This document shows positions 33,218-40,407 of a DNA stretch of 43,070 bases, in pieces. The DNA comes from Bacillota bacterium (GTDB taxonomy: Bacteria; Bacillota; Sulfobacillia; RBS10-35; JAJYVN01): NCBI GenBank assembly GCA_021797775.1, contig JAJZZC010000016.1, forward strand, positions 1 to 43,070. Reading direction: 5' to 3'. The stretch's first letter is position 1; every line of letters starts with the position of its first letter. The position numbers and the translations under genes were made by a program. The notes beneath the pieces were generated by a model. That model worked only from the letters and a program-made list of their open reading frames with translations. It was not told the origin of the DNA and searched no databases.

Positions 33218-33613
33218 TTACGGCAAAAGGCGAATCACGCATCGCGGACCGGGGGCATGGGCCAGCCGCTGGTCAGCAGTCAAAAGTGCGCATCCAAGGA
33301 CTTCGGCGAGGGCGACGTAAGTGGCATCGTACGCCGTCACGTTGGCACGCAGGTCGTAAGCGCGCCGCATGAACGGGAGGGTCGGGTAGCGCTGCAGGTC
33401 CAGCGCCTCGAGGTCCTCGACGGCTACGGCGAACCTACGGTCGGAGAGCGCGCCGGCGAGCCAGCGTTTCCGCAAGACACCAACGGTTTCGACATCCGCG
33501 AGATCCGGGGCTGCGATGCCGCCGGCGTCACGGATTTCCCTCCGAGCCTGCTGCCCGTCCGCCCCGTCGTCCGCCACGACGTTCGCGAGCACCGAGGCGT
33601 CCACCACGATCAA
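33218..33613 (-). CDS. vapC: VapC-type PIN-domain toxin
   Basis: A 131-residue PIN-domain ribonuclease from ATG 33613, overlapping the antitoxin stop by 4 nt (ATGA). The acidic active-site residues are present: VDASVLANVV (Asp), DLADVETVGVLRK (Glu), YDATYVALAE (Asp) and LLTADQRLA (Asp). VapC toxins cleave tRNA or rRNA and are held inactive by their cognate VapB. All four catalytic positions look intact, so the pair may be functional even though it sits between truncated mobile-element sequences. Confidence 0.9.
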   Translation of the reverse strand: MIVVDASVLANVVADDGADGQQARREIRDAGGIAAPDLADVETVGVLRKRWLAGALSDRRFAVAVEDLEALDLQRYPTLPFMRRAYDLRANVTAYDATYVALAEVLGCALLTADQRLAHAPGPRCVIRLLP

Positions 33614-33840
33614 TGGCCGGATCGCTCCTCCTGCAGGTCGGCGGCGGCCTGACGGAACCCGACGCGACCGCCGCGGTGCCGTTCGATCCGGTTTAGGACC
33701 TCATCGACACTAGGCCGCTCCACCAACCGTTGTAATTCGCTCACGAGGTACTGCTGCAGGGATTGCCCACGCTGCTCCGCTCGACGCTGCAGGGCCGCCC
33801 GGAGATCGTCGGGGACATTCCGGATCAGCACGTTCGCCAT
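33610..33840 (-). CDS. vapB: VapB/FitA-like ribbon-helix-helix antitoxin
   Basis: A 76-residue protein from ATG 33840. Its N-terminus (NVLIRNVPDDLRAALQRRAEQRGQSLQQYLVSELQRL) is a ribbon-helix-helix DNA-binding domain of the FitA/VapB type. The C-terminal ~30 residues would wrap the toxin. It neutralises the co-encoded VapC and presumably represses the operon through the GCATAATGC palindrome just upstream. I see no Shine-Dalgarno sequence, and the -10-like element ends six nt before the ATG, so the mRNA may be leaderless. Confidence 0.88.
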   Translation of the reverse strand: MANVLIRNVPDDLRAALQRRAEQRGQSLQQYLVSELQRLVERPSVDEVLNRIERHRGGRVGFRQAAADLQEERSGH

Positions 33841-33846
33841 GCTTGC

Positions 33847-33876
33847 ATTATGCTATCAGTCGGTGACCGGACACAA
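33847..33876 (-). promoter_or_regulatory. Promoter/operator of vapBC, predicted leaderless
   Basis: On the minus strand TTGTGT (33876-33871), an 18-nt spacer, then CATAAT (33852-33847), ending six nt before the vapB ATG. The palindrome GCATAATGC overlaps the -10. Confidence 0.5.
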
Positions 33877-34306
33877 GCCGCCCGACCTACCCACGGGCAG
33901 TGGGAGAAGCCCCCGCCGACGGGCCGAACGCCACGTTGGGGGCGCCGATGTGGAGAGGGTTGCGCGGCCACGGACTCTCTGGCCACCGGGCCGCCGCGGC
34001 GCATGACGCCGCACACCGCGCGGGGTCCCGCACAGCCTACCCCCGGGTCCACACCCCCAGTTGCAACGGCGCACGCGTGCGCGTTGGGAGCCACAGAGCG
34101 GCGGCACGGGCCGGCGACCGGCCAGAACGGGCCGTGCCACGTCGCGGACGCTGGCTGCACGCGCGTAGCGGCCGCCACGCGCTCTTCCATGGCGGCCGCA
34201 GGTGGCAGCGCGAAGGGAACGGCACACCCGCGGCTTCCCTAGTGACGGGACGTGGGCCAGGCACGGGGGCGCTGTGAGGCCGTTGAGCGGGCGCGGCGCT
34301 TAGGTG
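33877..34306. other. Gene-poor gap between vapBC and element B
   Basis: About 430 bp of GC-rich sequence with only shadow ORFs. Confidence 0.4.
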
Positions 34307-34372
34307 CCGCGACGTGATAAAGTGGATCCCCTTGACACTCGGGTGCCCGCCCGGCATGATGGGACTCCCATT
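34307..34372 (+). repeat. Terminus-like repeat near element B copy 2
   Basis: Starts TAGGTGCCGCGACGTGATAA and ends GCCCGCCCGGCATGATGGGA. It is a diverged same-orientation relative of 18118-18190. The opposite strand reads (S/H)PIMPGG...ITSR in both copies, which hints at a decayed coding end. Confidence 0.5.
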
Positions 34373-34496
34373 GGCATAATCCGCACATCGGCCAGAGTGT
34401 TCACGGCAGCGACCCACGACCGCGACGTCTCCGCACGTCGCGCGGACGGCCGCGGCGGGGCCCTTGCCCCGTCGATGGCCACCAGCACGCCGGCGC

Positions 34497-34742
34497 TTAG
34501 GAGCCGCGCATCATCAAAGCTCCTCGGTTGACAAGCGACGGGCGGTGCACGATGGTATCGTCGGGATGCCGGACCTTGACCTCGCGCCGGGAGCTGACAC
34601 GTTAGGGCGGAGAGGACAAGTTCAGCGCGTCTGGCCTTGGACTGGCACGCGAGACCCCGAACCGGTTCTCTTGGGGAGAGTCGCTGGGAACTTCGCATTC
34701 CGGCCACGCCCGGGCTCAAATCTAATATTTCGCGGCTCCTTA
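34497..34742 (-). mobile_element. MITE-like element B, copy 2 (246 bp, inverted)
   Basis: Inverse copy of 17872-18117 with identical length. On the plus strand it runs from TTAGGAGCCGCGCATCATC to AATATTTCGCGGCTCCTTA. These termini are inverted repeats of 11-12 bp (TWAGGAGCCGCG). It lies next to the beta-galactosidase remnant. Confidence 0.78.
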
Positions 34743-34901
34743 CGTCCCGCCCCGGTCCATCAGGTCTTGGAGCAGGGCGCTGCCTCCAACTCCGACAGTG
34801 GTCGCACTTCGGGTTTCGAGAGTTTCCGCCCGCTCTGGACCACCCCCGCCCCAGACCCCACCTCCAATGTCCCGGTCCCGGGCGGGCAGGGCGGAGCGCA
34901 C

Positions 34902-35433
34902 TCAAGCGGACCGAGAAGGCGAAGGGCGCCGTCAGCAGTTGGTACGGGGGCAGGACGTCGGGTCCGCAACTGGCGCTCCCGAGGCCATGCTGCGCCAAGT
35001 CCAAGTGCACGGTCACATAGTCGCGCGGGACCAGGTCGCAGGTGTGCGCCGCCGCCTCGAGGTCGGCGGCGGGGAACCGATGCGCGCTGAAGTGGAGCTG
35101 GGGCTAGCCCGTGGCGCATAGGCCCGTGCCCCCCGGGTTGGTGAAGGCCACCCAGGACACATCGGAACGGTTGCCGTTCTCCTGCGGGAAGACGTACGGG
35201 GTGTACAGTTCGTCGACCGTCTGGCGGTAGAGCCCGAAGCGGGTGGCCAGCTGGCTGTCGGCGTACGCTTCGCCGGGGCCGCGGCCGAACCAGGCGACGC
35301 GGTCGAAGGCCCCGGGCAGGGCAAGCGCCAGCCCGATCCGCGGCAGGGTGCGCGGCGCCTTGCCCTCAGGCGTGCCCGTCGTGTCGATGCGCAGGTCGCC
35401 GCCCGCCTCCACGGTGTAGGTGTACGTGCAATC
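34902..35433 (-). pseudogene. C-terminal fragment of a GH2 beta-galactosidase (small-chain domain)
   Basis: Minus-strand peptides YTYTVEAGGDLRIDT, LPRIGLALALPGAFDRVAWFGRGPGEAYADS, YVFPQENGNRSDVSW, PQLHFSAHRFPAADLEAA and DYVTVHLDLAQHGLGS match the C-terminal Bgal_small_N domain of LacZ-type enzymes, including the PQENGN and WFGRGPGE.Y motifs. An in-frame TAG at 35104-35106 interrupts it between LCATG and PQLHFSAHRF. The whole catalytic TIM barrel is missing: homology ends at about 35433, where a decarboxylase fragment starts on the other strand. Not functional. Confidence 0.8.
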
Positions 35434-35925
35434 TCGTTGACCCGCTTGGCGGCGGCCCGTCACCGGGCGGCAGCCGCCGACGGCTGGAGCGTGCGGGCCG
35501 ATGGCCTCCAGGGCGCCCACCCGCCGCTGACGCTCTATATCTCGGAGGAGGGCCACAGCTGCCTGCGCAAGGCCGCGGAGTTGCTGGGGCTCGGGTCGGC
35601 CAACATCCGGGTGGTGCCGGTGGACGTCCACTTCCACATGGACCTGGCCGCCCTCCGCGCCGCGGTGGCGGCGGACCGTGCCGCGGGGTGCAGGCCCTTC
35701 TGCGTCGCGGCCTCCGCCGGTACGGTCAACACCGGCGCCATCGACCCGTTGGACGACCTGGCCGCGTTCTGCAGCGAAGAGGGCCTCTGGCTGCACGTGG
35801 ACGGCGCCTACGGCGCCTTCGGCGCGCTGGACCCGGAGTTGGCCCCGCGCTACGCGGCGCTGACCCGCGTGGACTCCCTGGCGTTGGACCCGCACAAGTG
35901 GCTCTCCATCCCGGTCGAATGTGGC
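35434..35925 (+). pseudogene. Internal fragment of a group II PLP-dependent amino-acid decarboxylase
   Basis: The peptide LTRLAAARHR, LTLYISEEGHSCLRKAAELLGLG, FCVAASAGTVNTGAIDPLDDLAAFC, LWLHVDGAYGAF and SLALDPHKWLSIPVECGCA covers the PLP-binding core of aromatic-amino-acid/glutamate-type decarboxylases, including the cofactor Asp/Ala (HVDGAYG) and the Schiff-base lysine in DPHKW. About 120 N-terminal and 200 C-terminal residues are missing. It begins at the break point of the beta-galactosidase fragment and ends at the clipped HAD gene, so it is a trapped internal segment. Confidence 0.78.
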
Positions 35926-36664
35926 TGTGCCCGATGTCGGCGGCGTGCTGCACATGGGTGATCAGGTGGTGGCGGGCGCCCCGGATGCCCTGGCGGCGCT
36001 GCAGGCCCGCGCGGTACCCTTCCGGTTGCTCTCCAACACGACCTCGCAGAGTCGGGAGGGCTTGGCGCAGGCGCTCGCCGCTCGGGGTCTGCCCGTCGCC
36101 GCGGAGGACCTGCTCACCGCGACGACCGCGACGGCGGCATACCTGCGCCGCGTGGGAGGAAGCTCGATGTGGATTGTCAGCGGGGCCGCGCGGGCGGATC
36201 TCGCCGGACTGCCCGAGGATCCGGACCGGCCGGACCACGTGGTCATCGGCGACACAGACGGCGCGTTCTCCCGCCCGGTGCTGAACCGGGCCTTCCGCGC
36301 CCTGCGCGCGGGGGCGGACCTGGTGGCCATGGCCAGGAACCGCTGGTACGCGACAGCGGCCGGGCCGGCAGTGGACATCGGCGCAGCGGTGGCCGCGCTT
36401 GAGTATGCGGCGGAGGTGCGCGCCACCGTGATCGGCAAGCCGTCGGCGCCGTTCTTCCATGCCGGAGCGGCGGCGTTGGGCCTGGCACCGGAGGATGTCG
36501 CGATGGTGGGCGACGACCCGGAGGCGGACATCGTCGGCGCCCTAGCGGCAGGCTTCCCCGCCATCTGGGTCCGGTCGGCGTTGGCGTGGCCCACCGGGCT
36601 CCGCCCGCGCCCGGACGCTGTGATCGGCTCCTTGGCGGAACTCCCGCGCCTGATGGGACTCTGA
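35921..36664 (+). CDS. HAD-IIA-like phosphatase, N-terminally clipped
   Basis: A 247-residue ORF from GTG 35921, at the break point of the decarboxylase fragment. It contains most of a HAD-IIA (NagD/HHAD-like) fold: LHMGDQVVAGAPDALAAL, LLSNTTSQSREGLAQAL (motif II Thr/Ser region), DHVVIGDTDGAFS, VIGKPSAPFFHAGAAALGL (motif III Lys) and VAMVGDDPEADIVGALAAG (motif IV Asp pair). The first beta strand is cut off, and motif I, normally DxDGVL, reads DVGGVL, so the acid/base Asp is a Gly. It is probably inactive or a recent relic, although the rest is intact. It has no ribosome-binding site of its own that I can see. Confidence 0.7.
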   Translation: MAVPDVGGVLHMGDQVVAGAPDALAALQARAVPFRLLSNTTSQSREGLAQALAARGLPVAAEDLLTATTATAAYLRRVGGSSMWIVSGAARADLAGLPEDPDRPDHVVIGDTDGAFSRPVLNRAFRALRAGADLVAMARNRWYATAAGPAVDIGAAVAALEYAAEVRATVIGKPSAPFFHAGAAALGLAPEDVAMVGDDPEADIVGALAAGFPAIWVRSALAWPTGLRPRPDAVIGSLAELPRLMGL

Positions 36665-37283
36665 TCGCAGAGACGCGGCGCAAGCGCCTGCCTTCAGGCG
36701 TGGGTGCCAGGTCGTGGCATCAACCACACGAGCGTCCGTAGCGCATGGGAACCGAGCCGTGGCCGACTCCGGCGGCACGGCGCAGGCGCCCCACCCTGCC
36801 TCAGGCGCCCCCCCGCCAGCGCGCCTGCGCGGCCCGGAGCGCCTCCAGGACGGTCGCGGGGAGGGCCGCCACTCGGAATCCGCTTCTCACCGCCCTCAGG
36901 GCGCAGCCCATGGCCGCCCACCCCTGGGGCGCGTCCCATCGCGGGGCACACCCCGGCGGCGCGCGCAGGGTGCGCCCATTGGCGAGGGGCCGTGTTGGCT
37001 GCCGCCGCTGCAGCGGCGGGCGGGCGCCTGGCGTGGGTTGCGGGCGTGCCGCTGCGCGCGCTCGCCCCCCTGCTCGGCACCTCGGCCGCCAGCGCGTGTA
37101 CGGCCCTGCGCAAGGCGCGGCGCCACCTGCGCGCGCCCTCGGGGACTCGGCCCCCATCTCCATGGCACCGCCATGTCCCGCCGGTGCCGTCGTCCGGTAC
37201 GCGCCCACGACGCAGCGCGCCCCCGCGGGCCCTGCGGTCAGGCTCGGCACCGACCACTCCCCTCCTGGACCGAGCCAGTCATG
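36665..37283. other. Gene-poor region upstream of the MFS exporter
   Basis: About 620 bp with no confident gene. A short plus-strand peptide at about 37040-37140 (VAGVPLRALAPLLGTSAASACTALRKARRHLR) faintly resembles a sigma-70 region 4 HTH, but it lacks any flanking domain and is probably chance or a deep relic. Confidence 0.35.
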
Positions 37284-37311
37284 TTGACGCCCTCATAGTT
37301 TGGTCTACTAT
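37284..37311 (+). promoter_or_regulatory. Promoter of the MFS exporter gene
   Basis: TTGACG (37284-37289), a 16-nt spacer, then TACTAT (37306-37311). It lies in the only AT-rich patch of the region, ~175 nt upstream of the start codon. Confidence 0.55.
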
Positions 37312-37312
37312 G
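37294..37312 (+). promoter_or_regulatory. Candidate repressor operator over the MFS promoter
   Basis: CATAGTTTGGTCTACTATG is a perfect 6+6 palindrome (CATAGT/ACTATG, 7-nt spacer) that overlaps the -10, as expected for a TetR- or MarR-type operator. No repressor gene is adjacent. Confidence 0.5.
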
Positions 37313-37486
37313 CTCCTGTACCGGCGGCCACCAGGAGGACGGCGCCTGGCTCGCCCGCCGGCCCACCGCCGCCTGTCCCCGGCGTGGTGAGGCCCGGAGA
37401 GCGGCAGACAGGGCGCTTTGCCAGGTGCCGCTGCTCCCCGGCGGGTTCGCCGGGATGCGCGTATCGGACGGAAGGCGGCAAAGCGG

Positions 37487-39259
37487 ATGAGCGTGGCGAC
37501 CCCTCTGTCTCCGGCCGCGCCCCGGACCCACGCGGACCGCTACAAGTGGGTGGCCCTCTCCAACACCACCATCGGCGTGCTGCTGGCGACCATCGACTCC
37601 TCCATCATGCTGATCGCCATGCCCGACATCTTCCGGGGCATCCACCTCAACCCGCTGGTGCCGGGCAACAGCTTCTACCTGCTGTGGATGATCCTCGGAT
37701 ATCTTGTCGTCAGCAGCGTGCTGGTGGTCAGCCTCGGACGCCTCGGCGACCTGTTCGGCCGCGTGCGCATGTACAACCTGGGCTTCGTCATCTACACGGC
37801 GGCCTCGCTGCTGCTCACGATCGACTGGATGACGGGCGACGCCGGGGCCACCTGGCTGATCGTCATGCGCGTCGTCCAGGGCATCGGCGGCGCCTTCCTC
37901 TTCGCCAACTCCGCCGCGATTCTCACCGACGCCTTCCCCGTCAACCAACGGGGGCTGGCGCTCGGCATCAACAACATCGCCGGCATCAGCGGTTCGTTCA
38001 TTGGCCTAGTGCTCGGGGGCATGCTGGCCCCCATCGACTGGCGGCTCGTGTTCCTCGTCTCCGTGCCCTTCGGCATCTTCGGGACCGTCTGGGCCTACCT
38101 CAAGCTGGAGGACCACGGGGTCCGCCAGCGGGCGCCGATCGACTGGTGGGGCAACATCAGTTTCGCCCTCGGCCTGATCCTGGTCATGATCGGCATCACC
38201 TACGGCATCGAGCCCCACGGCGGGCACACCATGGGCTGGGGCAGCCCCCGCGTGCTCTTGGCACTCGGCTGCGGGCTGGCCCTGCTCTGCGCCTTCGCCG
38301 CCATCCAGGTGCGCGTGCGCCATCCCATGTTCCGCCTGCCACTCTTCCGCATCCGCGCCTATACCTTCGGCGTCCTCTCCAGTTTCCTCGCGGCCATGGC
38401 CCGCGGCGGGCTGATGTTCATGCTCATCATCTGGCTACAGGGCATCTGGCTGCCCCTGCACGGCTACAGCTTCGCCGTCACCCCGCTCTGGGCCGGCATC
38501 TACATGCTGCCGCTCAGCGCCGGCTTCCTCCTCGCCGGGCCCACCTCCGGTTTCCTCTCAGACCGCTTCGGCGCGCGGGCCTTCGCCACGCTGGGCATGG
38601 CCGCCGCCTCCCTCAGTTTCGTGCTGCTGGACTTACTACCCACAGACTTCGGCTACGGCAGCTTCGCGCTGGTTCTCTTGATGAACGGATTGGCGATGGG
38701 GGCCTTTTCCTCACCCAACCGCGCCGGTATCATGAATAGCCTGCCCGCGGAGCACCGCGGGGCCGGCAGTGGGATGAACACCACCTTTCAGAACTCCGCC
38801 CAGGTACTCTCGCTCGGCATCTTCTTCAGCCTGATGATCGCCGGCCTGGCCGCCGCCCTGCCCGCCGCGATGTCCCGGGGCCTGGAGGCCCATGGCGTAC
38901 CGGCGGCCCTTGCCGTGCACATCAGCCACCTGCCGCCGGTCTCGGTCCTCTTCGCGGCGTTCCTCGGGTACAACCCGGTGCGGCAGTTGCTGGGGCCGCA
39001 TGTGCTCGGCAGCCTATCAGGCGCCAACGCGGACGCGCTCACCAGTCGCGGCTTCTTCCCACAGTTGATCGCCGGCCCATTTCGCGAGGGCTTGCACGCG
39101 GCGCTGCTATTCGCCATCGTGGCCTGCGTGCTGGCGGCGCTGGCCTCGGGCTCGCGCGGCGGGCGGTACGTCCACGGGGCGGCCATGGCCGAGCGCCACC
39201 CAGCGGACGGGGGCGAGCCCGCGTCGCCGGGGGACGCCGCGAGCCGGAGCGGGGCCTGA
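37487..39259 (+). CDS. DHA2-family MFS multidrug exporter (EmrB/QacA-like)
   Basis: A 590-residue membrane protein from ATG 37487, downstream of GGAAGGCGG. The hydrophobic profile suggests 14 TM helices, as in proton-driven DHA2 drug exporters. The first helix carries LLATIDSSIMLIAMPDI (family motif D1), motif A follows as GRLGDLFGRVRMY, and motif C-like GISGSFIGLVLGG lies in TM5. A long C-terminal loop and helix (about residues 480-550) and a Pro/Gly-rich tail follow. It exports lipophilic cations, dyes or antibiotics. The substrate is unknown. It has a 175-nt leader and a palindrome at the promoter, so it is probably induced. Confidence 0.93.
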   Translation: MSVATPLSPAAPRTHADRYKWVALSNTTIGVLLATIDSSIMLIAMPDIFRGIHLNPLVPGNSFYLLWMILGYLVVSSVLVVSLGRLGDLFGRVRMYNLGFVIYTAASLLLTIDWMTGDAGATWLIVMRVVQGIGGAFLFANSAAILTDAFPVNQRGLALGINNIAGISGSFIGLVLGGMLAPIDWRLVFLVSVPFGIFGTVWAYLKLEDHGVRQRAPIDWWGNISFALGLILVMIGITYGIEPHGGHTMGWGSPRVLLALGCGLALLCAFAAIQVRVRHPMFRLPLFRIRAYTFGVLSSFLAAMARGGLMFMLIIWLQGIWLPLHGYSFAVTPLWAGIYMLPLSAGFLLAGPTSGFLSDRFGARAFATLGMAAASLSFVLLDLLPTDFGYGSFALVLLMNGLAMGAFSSPNRAGIMNSLPAEHRGAGSGMNTTFQNSAQVLSLGIFFSLMIAGLAAALPAAMSRGLEAHGVPAALAVHISHLPPVSVLFAAFLGYNPVRQLLGPHVLGSLSGANADALTSRGFFPQLIAGPFREGLHAALLFAIVACVLAALASGSRGGRYVHGAAMAERHPADGGEPASPGDAASRSGA

Positions 39260-39268
39260 GCAGCCGCC

Positions 39269-39310
39269 GGCGGGGCGAGCGCAGGCGGCGCCGGCTACGC
39301 TCGCCCCGCC
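39269..39310. terminator. Perfect 13-bp stem-loop after the MFS exporter
   Basis: GGCGGGGCGAGCG (39269-39281) pairs perfectly with 39298-39310 across a 16-nt loop, 10 nt after the stop. No T-tract. Confidence 0.6.
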
Positions 39311-39858
39311 CGGGCAACCTGCCCGCCGAGGGGCTGTGCCGCCGGGGTCTGCGGGCCGTCTAGACGAGGGGAATGGTTCGCACCGCCGGCGTCCAGCCCC
39401 GTTTGCCACGGCCGAGGGCGGGGCGGCCGGCTCTTTGGAGTCCGGCGGCGGTACGCGGCGCTGCCCGGGCATTCACCAAGCCGGGCCTGGGGCCACCCGG
39501 CAGCGCCTCCTTCGCGCGGCGGGCGCACGCGAGGTGGGCCCGCGCCCCACCGGCAACGGCGACGGGCACAACCTCCCCGAGCCGGAGGCGGCCACCGCCG
39601 GAACCGAGCGGGCATAGGACGCGTTAGGTCGTTTCGCGGTCCCTGCGTGCGGAAACACTGCCCTGTAGCCGCGGCCTTTGCCGGAGGATGCGCGGCAGGC
39701 GACGCTGAAGAAGCCGGTGTCGGTCACGGCCTCGACCACCGCCATGCCGCAGGGCCGGTGCACACGAGCAGTTCACCGCCCCGCAGGCCCCCTCTGGTGG
39801 CGGCCCCGCGGCCGGCCCCCCCGGGGCCATCTGGCGGCGAAACGTGGCGAACTGGCCG
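39311..39858. other. Gene-poor region between the MFS gene and the Mg2+ operon promoter
   Basis: About 550 bp with shadow ORFs only. I see no RNA gene or repeat. Confidence 0.4.
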
Positions 39859-39888
39859 TTGACCCGTGCTCCCGGACGGACGTATACT
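39859..39888 (+). promoter_or_regulatory. Promoter of the M-box/NRAMP operon
   Basis: TTGACC (39859-39864), an 18-nt spacer, then TATACT (39883-39888). The riboswitch begins ~22 nt later, so the start site should be near 39895. Confidence 0.7.
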
Positions 39889-39910
39889 CTCGCCGCTTCC
39901 CAGAGCCGCG

Positions 39911-40062
39911 CCTCGTTAGGCTAGGCGGGTACGCAAACAGAAGCCGCTGACCGGAAACGTCGAGAGACGCCAACGGTCAGGACAGGAACGGGCGGATTAA
40001 GCCCTTTCCCCAAGCGGCTGGGTCGCCGACCCCACGTTGCGTACTGCCGAAGCTCCACGAGA
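39911..40062 (+). ncRNA. M-box (ykoK-type) magnesium riboswitch
   Basis: The sequence follows the M-box consensus in order: CTCGTTAGGCTAGGC (P1 and the GUUAGG..aGGC core), GCCGCTGACCGGAAA, GAGAGACGCCAACGGTCA (the conserved GACGCCAA core), a variable hairpin, AAGCGGCTGG closing the stem with GCCGCTG, then ACTGCCGAAGCTCCACGAG, whose ACGAG pairs with the initial CTCGT. M-box RNAs fold when Mg2+ is plentiful and switch off magnesium-uptake genes. A promoter lies just upstream, a terminator hairpin just downstream, and the gene it serves encodes an NRAMP-related transporter. Confidence 0.93.
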
Positions 40063-40094
40063 GAGGCAGAGACGGTTGTCGTCTGTCTTCTCAG

Positions 40095-40126
40095 GGGCTT
40101 CTCGCCGAGGCGGGGAGCCCTTTTCT
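40095..40126 (+). terminator. Attenuator terminator of the M-box riboswitch
   Basis: GGGCTTCTCGCC pairs with GGCGGGGAGCCC (through G-U pairs) and is followed by TTTTCT, a proper intrinsic terminator ~35 nt after the aptamer. The intervening GAGAGGCAGAG / CTTCTC sequence could form the competing antiterminator with the P1 strand. This gives transcriptional control by Mg2+. Confidence 0.8.
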
Positions 40127-40263
40127 GGCCTAAGGGGGTGGTGCGCGGGTGAGCACCGACGGTCCTGATAGACGCCTGGCCCACGCCGAGGCCGCGCCCA
40201 CCGGCAGTGCGCGCACGGGGTCCGGCTACGCCACGGGGGCGTAGCGGTTCCGCGTCGTGAGCG
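40127..40263 (+). promoter_or_regulatory. Second leader segment of unknown type
   Basis: About 140 nt between the M-box terminator and a second terminator. It can form hairpins such as CTACGCC/GGGCGTAG at about 40228-40248. It may be a second regulatory RNA in tandem with the M-box, but I cannot assign it to a class. Confidence 0.35.
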
Positions 40264-40291
40264 CCCCCGGTCGTGCGGCCGGGGGTTTTTT
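40264..40291 (+). terminator. Second strong intrinsic terminator in the same leader
   Basis: CCCCCGG (40264-40270) pairs with CCGGGGG (40279-40285), followed by six T residues. It lies ~115 nt upstream of the transporter start, so the transcript must pass two terminators before the coding region. Confidence 0.8.
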
Positions 40292-40407
40292 CTTGCCCCG
40301 CCATGCTTTGGCCAAGAGGGGAGGGGGACAGCCATGAGCGCAGGTGACAGTACCAGCGGAACCGGCGGGGTCCCGTATCGACCACGGCACCAAGAGAAGG
40401 TGGCGGA

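Noticed and set aside
37040-37140. A sigma-70 region 4 HTH
   Set aside because: The similarity is confined to ~30 residues with no region 2 or flanking domain in any frame.
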